From Dichotomocladium elegans (Eukaryota > Mucoromycota > Mucoromycetes > Mucorales > Lichtheimiaceae): a DNA stretch of 64,000 bases. The notes beneath the pieces are model-generated. The model searched no databases. It worked only from the letters and a program-made list of their open reading frames with translations, and was not told the origin of the DNA. The DNA lies in the NCBI GenBank assembly GCA_025716815.1, contig JAIXMN010000006.1, positions 868,001-932,000 of the forward strand, given 5' to 3'. Shown here piece by piece: positions 11,103 through 21,245 of this stretch. The position numbers and the translations under genes were made by a program. Each line of letters begins with the position of its first letter. Position 1 is the first letter of the stretch.

Positions 11103-11969
11103 ATGTCTTTCAAGGTCGCAGCTCGATACCAACATACGTCCAAATTAAAGATCTCTTCGGCCTCCTCATCCTCCTCATCGGCCTCTTCCTACTACCTCGA
11201 TGACGACGTGGATGACGTGGACGAGTTTATTCCGCGGCCTCGCGCATGCCGGTCAAGCACTCTGGCGCTTGCTCAGTTTTTAGCGACAACGGGGCCTGAG
11301 GAGTTCTCTCAGTCTGCAAAGACCAAAACCAAGCACGCTAGGATCCTGGACAAGTTGAGAGGACGGGGCAGCCAGAGCACGGCTGAAGAGTGGGTCAAGT
11401 TCTGGAAGCAAAACCTGCGCGATTCGGGTGTGTATAGCGAAGTGATATCCGACAAGGCGCTCCCGGCTTTTGATGTGAAGGGGCATCATGCTGATTTGAA
11501 TCTGTTTCCCAAGCCGCCATCCGTAGTCCCTACGCAGCCCACATTTCCGCATCAGCAACAACAACAACAGAAGAAGAATAAAAAGAAGCAGAAGCAAGAA
11601 AAAGATGAAGAGGGAAAACTTTCAGGGAAAGAGAACTCCTGTGCAGGCTTTCCTTCCGAAACCAAAGCGATAGAAGTATACATGCCACCATCGATAGGTG
11701 ACCGTGACCGCGGAGCCTGTCCTCACTGCCGTCAAATCCTTCCTTTGAACATCACCAGGGAGCATCAACAACGAGGGCTTCGTCATCGTCGTCGTCTCTC
11801 CTGTCCGCCTGCCTTGGCTGGCAACGACCCTTGTATGGATCAGCAGGCTATGCTGAGAGATAAAATTGCTCGGCTTGAGGCACAGCTTATCGAGGAGCGG
11901 CAGTCTCGCAAAAGACTTGAAGAGGCCATATGTGCTAAGGCAGGAATGTCTTGCTCTTTTAACCTATAA
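11103..11969 (+). CDS. hypothetical protein, Ser-rich start, Cys pair and C-terminal coiled coil
   Basis: Single-exon frame of 288 residues; the ATG at 11103 follows an ATCATG context and upstream codons in frame are only repeat sequence. I do not recognise the family. Visible parts: a Ser run (about 20-35), an acidic patch (DDDVDDVDEF), a predicted helical block with EEWVKFWKQNL, a Gln/Lys tract (about 155-180), a single CPHC pair followed by His (about 212-225), and a heptad-like helix LRDKIARLEAQLIEERQSRK near the C-terminus (about 252-275). The Cys/His spacing could bind a metal but does not match a named finger that I know. Gene status rests on length, composition and a sensible start. 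Confidence 0.65.
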   Translation: MSFKVAARYQHTSKLKISSASSSSSSASSYYLDDDVDDVDEFIPRPRACRSSTLALAQFLATTGPEEFSQSAKTKTKHARILDKLRGRGSQSTAEEWVKFWKQNLRDSGVYSEVISDKALPAFDVKGHHADLNLFPKPPSVVPTQPTFPHQQQQQQKKNKKKQKQEKDEEGKLSGKENSCAGFPSETKAIEVYMPPSIGDRDRGACPHCRQILPLNITREHQQRGLRHRRRLSCPPALAGNDPCMDQQAMLRDKIARLEAQLIEERQSRKRLEEAICAKAGMSCSFNL

Positions 11970-12243
11970 TCCCATCCCCCCTTTTTGTTTGTTTATCCTA
12001 TCAAAAGAAAAGAAGCTGTAATAGTTTAATCTAAAAATTTACCTCATCGGGACATTGAAAGCAGCTGGCGATGGTGTGTGCCTATCTTGACTAACCAATG
12101 ATTTACCCCGACCTCCACGGCCCCCCCACCCCCAACTCAATCGCACCCTCCTCCCCCAAAGTTTCCCCAGTTAGAAGCCCTCATTTTCTTCTTTGGAAAA
12201 CCACCACCTTTCTTTCTCTCCATCATCCATTACTTATTCCCCC

Positions 12244-13677
12244 ATGGGCCAAAGATTCTCAGCCAACATAAACGAGTCTGCTAGACCTACAGACGGTAAC
12301 AGGTCTAATGGCGCTCTCCGCCGCACTGCTTCTACATCCCCTCGCAGCATGCGTTCTAATGATCGAATTCGCTTCGATCCATTATCCCGATCGGCCCGGG
12401 CAAGAAGCTCACCTTTATCGGCCCCATCCGAGCCCATCGGGCGCTTGGAGTCCCCACAACAAACATCCACCAGAATGGTCACAAGATCCATGACTCGTCG
12501 GACTCAGTCAAGAGCGATGCCAGCAACAATTAACCCTCTAAGGCGCACGGGATCGGGATCGGGATCATCACCATTGCAACACCTAGAGCAAAGCAACAAT
12601 ATGCCCACACTCGCACCCTCCACGATAGCAGATGTCATTACCGAAGCTGTCCTGTCTGCATTTAGGGAACGCCATGGGAATATGGAATCAGCTGCCAACG
12701 CGGTTGCTCATGCGGCAGCCGCAGCAGCAGTGTCAGTGGCAACCAATACGGCTGCTACTGCTACCACTGCTGCTGCTGCTGCTGCTAATAATAATAATAA
12801 TAACAACAATAATGACATGGAGACCACACCTACGCCTACACCTGCTTCGGCTTCTATTCCTGTTCGCACATTTGCGATGCCTCACATCCCGATGACTTTT
12901 CCACGAAATGTGCAACAAGAATTACCGGCGCAGGCGTCGGTGCAGAATCCTCCTGTGTCGCCTCAGACGACACTATCTACGGGCGAGGCGAGCGAAGAAT
13001 CGTTCTTTCGGTATGTACGGCTGCCCGCCATGTTTGCAGCTATGCCTGAGGGTGACAATGCAGAACAGCGACGTGAGATTACAATGCCCATGTTCATTGT
13101 TGGGTACCGTGTAAGAGCCGCTGCCGATGATCGACACCAACATTCACATTCGCCTGGGCAAGAAGAACGGAATATGGTACTCGAAACTGATACGCGAAGA
13201 CGGAGCCCGCGTCTAGCAGAGCGAGACGACAGACGAGGACGCCAGCAGCAGCAATCAGATGAGGACCAGCAACATAATCACACTGTGGCCAGTCGTTGGG
13301 TTGTGTACATCCTCAGCGGTGTGGGTGACGGGGGTCTGACCGGTCTGAGCGACTCCCCGACATACGAGGAGCTACTGGCGCTTGCCGAGTCGATTGGATA
13401 TGCGCGCAATCCAATCAGTATCGATCAGATCAATGCGAGTGCACCGATACAACGCTATACGGCACAAGTAGGCGGGTCCATGATAGGGAATATCGAGAAG
13501 TGTCTGGTGTGCCTCGAAGCATTTGAAGAGATGGAGAGTGTCCGCGTGTTGAAGTGCCACCATGGATTTCACCAGGACTGTATTGATAAGTGGCTGACCG
13601 AAGGTCAAAACAGGTGCCCGTTATGCCGAGTGGCGCCTGTCGAACGACATTCTCAGCAGCACGAGGAAGCACATTAA
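12244..13677 (+). CDS. RING-H2 E3 ubiquitin ligase, N-myristoylation motif
   Basis: Predicted ubiquitin ligase of 477 residues in one exon. The RING-H2 domain starts at about residue 420 with CLVC, has CHHGFH in the middle and ends with CPLC, giving the C3H2C3 ligand order close to the C-terminus as in RNF-type E3s. The start codon at 12244 yields MGQRFS, a good N-myristoylation signal (Gly2, Ser6), which favours this ATG and suggests membrane anchoring. Between them is a long disordered region with Ser/Arg-rich stretches, an Ala run and an Asn run (about residues 160-190) encoded by trinucleotide repeats, and a folded-looking segment before the RING ([26 protein letters not shown]). Substrates are unknown. 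Confidence 0.85.
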   Translation: MGQRFSANINESARPTDGNRSNGALRRTASTSPRSMRSNDRIRFDPLSRSARARSSPLSAPSEPIGRLESPQQTSTRMVTRSMTRRTQSRAMPATINPLRRTGSGSGSSPLQHLEQSNNMPTLAPSTIADVITEAVLSAFRERHGNMESAANAVAHAAAAAAVSVATNTAATATTAAAAAANNNNNNNNNDMETTPTPTPASASIPVRTFAMPHIPMTFPRNVQQELPAQASVQNPPVSPQTTLSTGEASEESFFRYVRLPAMFAAMPEGDNAEQRREITMPMFIVGYRVRAAADDRHQHSHSPGQEERNMVLETDTRRRSPRLAERDDRRGRQQQQSDEDQQHNHTVASRWVVYILSGVGDGGLTGLSDSPTYEELLALAESIGYARNPISIDQINASAPIQRYTAQVGGSMIGNIEKCLVCLEAFEEMESVRVLKCHHGFHQDCIDKWLTEGQNRCPLCRVAPVERHSQQHEEAH

Positions 13678-14509
13678 TAGGATAAAGTATAATAAACACC
13701 TCCATTTGTACATAGCAACAAAAAGCAAAATGCATCTGTTCGGAAGTCCAAATTTAAGTTGGCGCATTGACATCGGTTCCAAGGGTTCACACGCATACGC
13801 ACATAGAGCTGTACATACATTCATGCATCCATCAGGAAGCAATACAGCTCAACATGGGTGAAACGGGTCCGCGTGCAACGAGGACCGGCCATCTTTGTGT
13901 CTTTGCTAAAGGGATGGGGTTGCGAGTTTCAGGCAATTCCCTACGAAGGACACAAAGGTAAAAATAGAGTCGATCTGATTGGACATCCCTAAATTGAATT
14001 GCTTGTTGGCGGACTCTCAATAGACCAATATGGTACAAGGAAGGAGTGGTCGAAAGGGAAAAGAGGAAGACTGCGGGAGAGAGAGAGAGAGAGATGAGGG
14101 GCGCGTGTGTGGTATATGAGAGTGAGTGTATGAATGGGTTGCTTCATGTCGGTCGGTATTTCGGTGCTCAGAGGGTCATACGCACACACACGGTCGACAT
14201 CAGGATGCTCCTGTACGATGGGTATGCTATGGATCCTTCCTATCTGATCCATCCAGAACACTGCTTGGTTTGATCATTCTGTAACTGTGATAATGGAAAG
14301 GTTACATCATTTATTTTCATTTTCGATCTCCACCCTTTTTTCTTCGCCTTTGTCCTTGAACCGCTGCTCCTTCTTGCTCTTCCGCTCTTCTTCACTTCTG
14401 CACCCCTCACCTTCCCTCCGCCCTTTGGTACGCTAGAGATCCGCCCCTCCCTCTCCCCGATTCCCTTCATTTCATATTCGCCTTACTCCTTTCCCCTCCA
14501 TCCTTCTTG
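13678..14509. other. intergenic, presumed kelch-gene promoter
   Basis: No gene is seen in about 830 bp. It contains a 9-bp inverted repeat (CTTTGTGTC at 13893, GACACAAAG at 13949), a GA run near 14077-14094 and a pyrimidine-rich stretch at 14330-14505 directly before the kelch-gene ATG. Confidence 0.55.
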
Positions 14510-17500
14510 ATGAAAGCCCTCTCGTTGCTCTTGCTGAGCGTCTTGTCGGCTACCCTGACAAATGCTTATTTCTACGTTCCTAATTTCATGAGTACCCTGC
14601 CTTTCCAGGGTGGGAGTGCTTTCGCGAAGAACAACAACTCGCTTTACATTTTTGGTGGCGAGAATGCCACGTCGACGTATACCAACAGCCTGTACCAGCT
14701 TACCCAGACCGAATCGAGCTATACCTGGACCACCGTTCCTCAGACAAACCCGCCTCCCGGCACATTGTACGGTCAGGCCGTCGTCTACAGCTCGGGCAAG
14801 TCAATGCTCTTGATGGGTGGTCTCTCGAACAGCACCAGCAACCAGGCTCTGCCTCTTCAGATGTACAGCTACAGCTTTGATGGCCATAACTGGAGTACCT
14901 GGGCCGGCAATGGGAACTCCAGTCTGGCCATGTCCGGCGTTGCTCCCGTCAATCGATACATGTTCAGTGCCACTTATGACAACAACTCCAAGGTGTACAT
15001 TTACGGTGGTGCGTTCAACAACTCTGCCCTGCCTGACTTTTATGCATTCGACGTCTCGACCTTTCAGTTCACCCAACTTAACAACCCCAATCGCCCGCGT
15101 TACGGACATACAGCGTCGTTCTTGAGGTAACATTGCACTTGACAAAATAATGCATTCGGCACGTGCCTGTGTATCCTGACACAAGAAATTGGGGGTTGGG
15201 TGGTAAGTGGGGATAATTTTAACACCCAATGTTTTACATCCATCTAGCAACGGCAAACTCGTGGTCATTGGCGGTGTTGCAGTGACATCCTCGGCGAGTG
15301 CACTGGCTTCCATGGAAGAGGTCCTCGTTTACGATACCACCAAGAACGTGTGGAGTGTGCAAAAGACGCAGCCTGACAGCACTGGCAATTTCCCCTCCAC
15401 TCGATCAGCACACAACGCTTTCGTCAGTACGTAATCTCTACACCACGAATAACTCTTTCGAATGCACTCTAACCAGCCTCCATAGCTCCTGATAATAATA
15501 TCATCATCTTTGGTGGTATGTATCCAAAAAATTACTACCGCTTACTGATAATGTGCAATATTGATCTCTTCTGGTTCTTTCGCTGATTTCAGGTGATAAC
15601 GGCGCTGGTATGAGGAACCGCATGTATCTAAATGCAGTTGCTATCCTCGACACCAATACCTGGACATGGACGATTCCCACCATCGACGGCATCCCTCCGT
15701 CTCGCCGTTCGTATGCCGCCGCTGCCATGTTGGACGACGATCACTTGACAGTTGCGTTTGGTAAGACATTTCATGGCGTACAGCCAATATATCTGAATAT
15801 TTTGTATTTATCTTTTTATGGGTTTTAATATGCAGGTGAGGCACTCAACACCTACTACAATGATATCAATGTCTTCAGTCTCTCCAAGTCCCAATGGCTC
15901 CAGTCATTTGAAGACGTATCGTCTGATTCTGGATCGTCTGTCTCAGCTGGTCTCATTGCTGGCGTCACCATTGCTGGTGTTGTCTTCCTCCTCATCTGTC
16001 TCTTCCTCTTGTGGCGCTTCCAGTCCTACATTCGCTGGTTCCTTACCCGTCTTCATCATGATATCTGGAAGCCTCGGTAAGAGAGACACAACAAATCGAT
16101 GCTGATATGGCATTTGCAGCTAATCAAAATGGATGCCATTCTTGCAGTACGGGTGAACCCATGTGGGCCGAGACGACTCGTATCATTTGCCAGATCTTCA
16201 TGCTATTCTTGTTCGCGATGTTCCTGGTGTTCGTGATCCGCCAGTCGGTTAATAGCCCCAATGTTACACAACGAATTGAGGAATCCGTAGCGGAGGTTGA
16301 TGTCCCTGGTAGGTGTTTCTCGCCCACGACTCTAATTATAGCGTCAACTAAATTTGCACACCTACCCTCTGCGCAGATGTTCGTTTCTGCTTTGATGGCT
16401 ACCCCAACTATGGTCCTGCTGATGCCCGCTCGCCTGGTGTCGTGTGCCAGACAGACACGGGCTACTCATGCACTGGCTTTGTCAAACCACTCAACATGAG
16501 CGTCTTTACCCCCACATTTGCCTCTGATCTTGGCGCGGTGTCGTGTTTCTTGTTCCGTAGTGATGCATCCTTCCGGATGACCTCGACGTCGGGCGCGAAT
16601 AATGGTTCACGCCTTCTGTTCACGTTCTTTGGCGACCAGACCATCTCGACGGGCCGTGTGCACGTGTCTGTTTACCCGAAGCAGATGGATCCCAATGTCA
16701 AGGTGTACAACATCAACGACGAGATCCCGGTCATCATGTCCGACTTTGATGTGCTGAACTGGCAGAACAATGAGCGTAATGACATTGCGACGAGCAATAT
16801 CTACGAAGTTGCGCCGTACACGTACAATGCGCTGAGCTACGATCTGATTGACCACCGCTACCTGCAGCCTGTTGGCTGGAACTATGTCGGCTTTTCACCC
16901 ATCAGCAACTCGACGCCTGAGGTCGAGACCACCTTCCGTGCTGAGGCGCCGAACCCGAGATATGTCCAAACCCACGCCGATCTCAGTTTCATGGCCGTCT
17001 ACCCGGCCACGTACGCGACGTTCATTGATCGCGAGACGAAGATGTACACGCTCCTCAATGCGCTCGGTTTTGTTGGTGGTATCTTTGGTATCCTCGTTGC
17101 GGTGCAAACCTGGCTCTTTGGCTTCCGTCCGCGCTCGCCGTGGGGTGTTGTGCACCGCTGGTCGGTGGGCGAGATGCGCCGTTCGCTGCTGCGCGGCCTT
17201 CAGGCCAACTTCAAGACGACCGAGTCCACCGTGCCACTTGTCCACCCCCTGCACCCACGCTTCAGCATGAACAACATGCCTGCCGATCTCGGCTACGAGT
17301 CAGAAGGCCAGCGCATCTCGCGCGTAGAGGAACGCATGCAGATTCTCGAGCTCTTGTTCAAGTCGTACTATGTGGACGATGAGATCTTCCGGTCTCTCGA
17401 CAACGCCACCAAGGCAGGCGACCTCAATGCTGCTGCTGCTGCTGCTGCTGCTGCAGGCCAACAGCCCCGTCCCTTGTTCCCTTCAGAGAAGAACAACGCG

Positions 17501-17617
17501 GACATTGCCCGAAGCAATACCGGTGGCTTCTCGCACATGTTTAATAATAACCGACAAAGCGTCGCTAGCTTAAACAGCGAAACACACTCGGAACAGCAGC
17601 TGAATGCCCGTGTTTAA
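14510..17617 (+). CDS. kelch-repeat membrane protein with second membrane module
   Basis: Predicted secretory-pathway membrane protein of 878 residues. Exons: 14510-15126, 15248-15426, 15486-15515, 15593-15760, 15836-16076, 16148-16308, 16377-17617, all in phase. A signal peptide (MKALSLLLLSVLSATLTNA) is followed by kelch-type blades with LYIFGGEN, MLLMGGLSN, VYIYGGAFN, LVVIGGVAV and IIIFGGDNGAG (about 20-350), many N-glycosylation sequons, and a first membrane helix (about 370-392). After a short loop, exon 6 begins GEPMWAETTRI and adds a second helix. Exon 7 holds a Cys-containing extracytoplasmic-like domain (DVRFCFDGYPNYG, SVYPKQMDPNVKVY), a third helix (about 690-712) and a cytosolic tail with an Ala run. 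The second module is not one I can name. A cell-surface or cell-wall sensing role is speculation. Confidence 0.8.
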
Positions 17618-17864
17618 AAACAATATACTGCTTTTTCGCATTCGATAAATGCAATCTTTACCTTCCCTTCACTACTCTCTTTAGCACAGAGATTGCCAAA
17701 AACACCTTGGTACGCAGCATCGTCTTCCTTCTTTTTATCTCATAGTTCCCACGCTTCAGTCTGCTGTGTTTTGCACACAACGCGCACACACGCACTCCCC
17801 CCCCCTGTTATTTTCTTTTTCTTTTTCTTCTAGAATACACAATAAGTTGCAATATAAGTTTGTG

Positions 17865-18617
17865 ATGTCTTGCTGCGAAAAGGTCAAGGTGATTTATCAA
17901 CCGGCAGAATGGCAACCGGAGGGTAGACTTCTGGTTCTTGACTCGTCGTTCAATCCGCCCACGCTTGCCCATCAAGCGCTTGTGGAATCGACGATGGCAC
18001 ATTTCGGGCGTGAATACTTTTGTGCGGCCTTGCTGCTGTTGACGACCCATAATGCCGACAAGGGGGCGGTGTCGGATCTGGACCATCGTCTTGGCATGAT
18101 GACGCTCCTGGCGCAGCGATTGGAGGAACTACTTCTTCTTCCAACGGCGGTGGCGGTAACTGATTTTCCGCGCTTTATTGACAAGGCCGAGGCGCTGGTG
18201 AGCGCGTTTGGATCGCGGCGGCGGCGGCAGCAGCAGCAGCAGCAGCAACAGAGGACGACGACGGTACCCTATTTCATCATGGGATACGATACCCTGGTGA
18301 GGTTCCTTAACCCGATCTACTATGCGCCCACGCCGCTCGTCGAGGCGCTTGGGCCCTTTTTCGACAAGGCGTACGTGGTATGCGTCGATCGCGAGGGGTA
18401 CGGGGACATGGATCAATTCTGGGATGATCCTACGTCCGACTATCGTGACAAGATCACCCGAGTCCGTCTATCTGATCCTGCGGTGGCCAGGCTGTCGAGT
18501 ACACTGGCGAGGCAGCAGGTGGCAGCATCAGGAAGAGATAGCAAAGAGGATGATGCTATTATGGTATGCGCTCCTGTGGCAGAGTACATCCGGAAGCATG
18601 GGCTGTATCGATCGTGA
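17865..18617 (+). CDS. POF1-like nicotinamide-nucleotide adenylyltransferase family protein
   Basis: Nucleotidyltransferase of the NMNAT superfamily, resembling fungal POF1 proteins, 250 residues. LLVLDSSFNPPTLAH is the GxFxPxHxxH-type nucleotide-binding motif in its POF1 form, and LSSTLAR near the C-terminus matches the ISSTxxR signature. The middle has YFIMGYDTLVRFLNP and a poly-Gln insert (about 120-130) encoded by CAG repeats. The ATG at 17865 follows a pyrimidine tract and TAG at 17831, so a leader intron is possible; the frame stays open upstream through CA-repeat sequence that I exclude. Its stop is only 33 bp from the stop of the convergent elongase gene. NAD synthesis is inferred from the family. 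Confidence 0.78.
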   Translation: MSCCEKVKVIYQPAEWQPEGRLLVLDSSFNPPTLAHQALVESTMAHFGREYFCAALLLLTTHNADKGAVSDLDHRLGMMTLLAQRLEELLLLPTAVAVTDFPRFIDKAEALVSAFGSRRRRQQQQQQQQRTTTVPYFIMGYDTLVRFLNPIYYAPTPLVEALGPFFDKAYVVCVDREGYGDMDQFWDDPTSDYRDKITRVRLSDPAVARLSSTLARQQVAASGRDSKEDDAIMVCAPVAEYIRKHGLYRS

Positions 18618-18650
18618 AAATTTATTTATTACATTGTATATTGTCCGTGT

Positions 18651-19901
18651 CTATATCTTTTTACTCCTCCTGGCTGGCTGGGTCCGACGGGTGGGCGGGG
18701 CCGTTGCCGTCGTTGGCTTCGCGGGTGGCATCGTTGGCTCCAACGGGCTCTGATAAGCAGCGGGCGTTGTCCCGTCCGTGATGGCCGAGGCGACGGCCGG
18801 GCCTTGGCGTCTGTACGTCATGCGATAGAAGTTGATGAAAAGAAGCAGGTACGACGTGAGCAATGCACAGCCAAACCAGGCTGCTTCCTCCCTTCCTGCG
18901 CAGGAGCCAAAGTTGGGCAGGTTGAGGCCCCGTTTGGTCACATAGAAGGTGTATGTGCAGCTGTAGATCACACAGAGATCAATGACAAACTGGATGATTT
19001 GCAACGACGTCAGGTACTTCTTCCACCAGATCCTGGCGCCCGAGGCCGTGCGATAGTAGTAATAATACATGAACACATGGACCGTCAGGTTGAGCGTGAT
19101 GGGCACCCATGACTAAAAGCGCGCGAGTTTTGCGTTGCGCTTGGTGATGTTATTTGTTTGTCCTTTTTCTTTCTTTTTCTCTTGTTCAACTTGCCACAGT
19201 GGTGCGTCCAACCAATTGGGTGTAACAGAGGACCATTGTCATGCTATGGTGAAAATAATGCAAGAATTCTGGGTGACAAAAGCAGCGCGCACCCACCCAT
19301 CCCCCCAGTTCCATTAATATCTTCGTATTGGGGCGGGGTATGCAGATTCCTCACCCAGCTTTTTTTTCTTGAGAACCAGAAACACCGTGTCGAGCAGCTC
19401 CCACCATTTGACGAGGTAGTTGAGGTAATAGAGGACCTCGTGCTTCTGGGTCCATCCGTAAGGCGAGCAGATGGTATACGTCAGACCGTGGCGGACCAGT
19501 TGCGGGACAATTTGCTCAAGTAAAAGAGCCAAGAGCGCGGCCGAGACAATTGTCAGTAGCAGGTTGTGCATCCGAAAAACGAACTTTGGATTGATAGGTC
19601 GAGAGGCATCTTTAAGCAGCCATTGACCGCCAAAGATGACTATCAAATACGTGAGGCATCCTATAATCACTATTTATTTTTTTTCGCCACTTGACAAGTT
19701 AGACAACGAAATCGGACAAGCTTTCCATTCATCATAAAAGGCCTAACCTTCAGGTGTTGTCGAGAGCGGCGTTTTGCCGGGCGTGAACGAAAAGTTGGCG
19801 GCCGATTCGCCCACAATAGCCGTGTAGAGCTTGTCAAAGTAATCATACAAGTAGACGCCGAAGAACGGCCGATCGATGCTGGATGACGCCGCGGTTTTCA
19901 T
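18651..19901 (-). CDS. fatty-acid elongase (ELO family)
   Basis: 3-ketoacyl-CoA synthase of microsomal fatty-acid elongation, in the ER membrane. Exons 19748-19901, 19355-19669, 19195-19268 and 18651-19112 give 334 residues. Hallmarks: EVLYYLNYLVKWWELLDTVF and LVLKKK before the catalytic HxxHH box (HYFHH, about residues 160-164), then SWVPITLNLTVHVFMYYYYY and WWKKYLTSLQIIQFVIDL, with multiple membrane helices. Intron 3 uses a GC donor (GTG/GCAAGT); the alternative GT two bases upstream would drop a Val conserved in yeast ELO proteins. The tail is Pro/Thr-rich and ends in basic residues (RRSKKI), reminiscent of but not a strict KKXX retrieval signal. The start at 19901 is preferred over an upstream Met because the upstream stretch looks like leader. 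Confidence 0.9.
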
Positions 19902-20203
19902 TTTGGGAGATGAGTAGGAAGAAAAGCGCGGGGGGCGGTGGTAGAGAAAAAAATGCCATGGGATGATGCTACAGTTTAAACCCGAGACATGGCACAGGCT
20001 CTGCCGAAGCATGGCATCCCCAATGGGGGGGGAGAGACCTATCAGTGAATCCCCGAGGCGCTTTAGGTCCTACATCGAATAACCTTCGGGAGGAGTCGAA
20101 TGCAGGGCACATTTACCAACCCAACAACAACCTTCCCCCCCAAAAAAAAAGTTCCCGAGGCTGATAAAAAAAAAAGCTCCGGGAGGGAAGGGGGGGACAA
20201 TGC

Positions 20204-21037
20204 ATGGCTGAGCCTACCTTCTTTTTTTTTATTTTTGCCATGTTCTTGAGTCGTAGGGTTGAGAATATCCTTAATCAGAGTAGAGATGGAAAATCGCCCA
20301 TCACCATGCGGGCGCTTATTGATGCGAATAAAGCCGGTGCTATGATCGGCAGAGGAGGCAGCATTAACAAGCAAATGCAGGACATGTTTAAAGTGCGGGT
20401 ACTACTCCATACCAATGTCGACCCCATTGGTCGGCTCACAAGCATTTTTGGCTACCCTGCCCAGGTAGCCCAGGTGTGGCGCGAAGTACTACTCCGTATG
20501 TATGGCATAAAACAGTTTGAGCTGAGCAATGGCAAGGTAAGTAAGCAAGCAAGCAAGCATTGCTTTGCGCACCGTATCTCGCCTCCCACTTTGGCTTTAT
20601 TAATGTGCATATTTAACCAGGAACTTGGACTGGATTTTTTGGTCCCAAAACGCCTGGCTGACTGGCTCATCGAAAATAAAGAACTCGCACGCATCCATCG
20701 GACAAGCAAGGCCAACATTCGCTTGAAACGCTGCCCGCTACCTCGCACAACCGAGCAAATATTACAGATCACCGTCTGCAATCTCCACCCGGACTGTCTC
20801 AATTATTTTGAAACGGCAGTGCACATGCTCGGCCAGTGTATCCAAGACCATCCCAATCTGGCCTTGTCACCTTCCAATGTTTACTACGTCCCTAGCGGTC
20901 GAAGGCTGCCATTCAGAGGAAATGGAGGCGGTTTCGGCTCCTCTTCCTCCTCCTCCTCGACCGCTGCCGAAAGTCATCTCTTGGATAACTTAGCCAAAGA
21001 AGATGAACAATGGCAAGAACAGCTCCTTGCTGAATAA
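20204..21037 (+). CDS. KH-domain RNA-binding protein
   Basis: Predicted RNA-binding protein. The first exon has a type I KH domain: ANKAGAMIGRGGSINKQM with the GxxG loop GRGG, followed by FKVRVLL. The rest (LGLDFLVPKRLADWLI, LQITVCNLHPDCLNYFETAV) may be a second, degenerate KH fold. A Gly/Ser run precedes an acidic C-terminus. I place an 84-nt intron at 20537-20620 (GTAAGT to CCAG), giving 249 residues; the intron has no stop and is a multiple of three, so retention would give 277. The start is uncertain: the ATG at 20204 yields a Phe-rich leader, and the in-frame ATG at 20240 yields MFLSRRVENI. It is divergent from the elongase gene and 208 bp upstream of eIF3a. Confidence 0.75.
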   Translation: MAEPTFFFFIFAMFLSRRVENILNQSRDGKSPITMRALIDANKAGAMIGRGGSINKQMQDMFKVRVLLHTNVDPIGRLTSIFGYPAQVAQVWREVLLRMYGIKQFELSNGKVSKQASKHCFAHRISPPTLALLMCIFNQELGLDFLVPKRLADWLIENKELARIHRTSKANIRLKRCPLPRTTEQILQITVCNLHPDCLNYFETAVHMLGQCIQDHPNLALSPSNVYYVPSGRRLPFRGNGGGFGSSSSSSSTAAESHLLDNLAKEDEQWQEQLLAE

Positions 21038-21245
21038 CGGACCTTGTTTTATATATAAAGAGAGAGGTCGCCTGTATATATACAACCATGTACATACCCT
21101 AAACCCTGCAAGACACATAATAAATATCCTGTGCGGCATTCAGCTTGGTCCATGCGCGCCATGTCCCTATCAGGCGGAGTTTTCGGTCACCCCTCCTACT
21201 CACCGCTGGTGGGACCATCCGAGTTCTCTTTAACCCACCCTCCAA

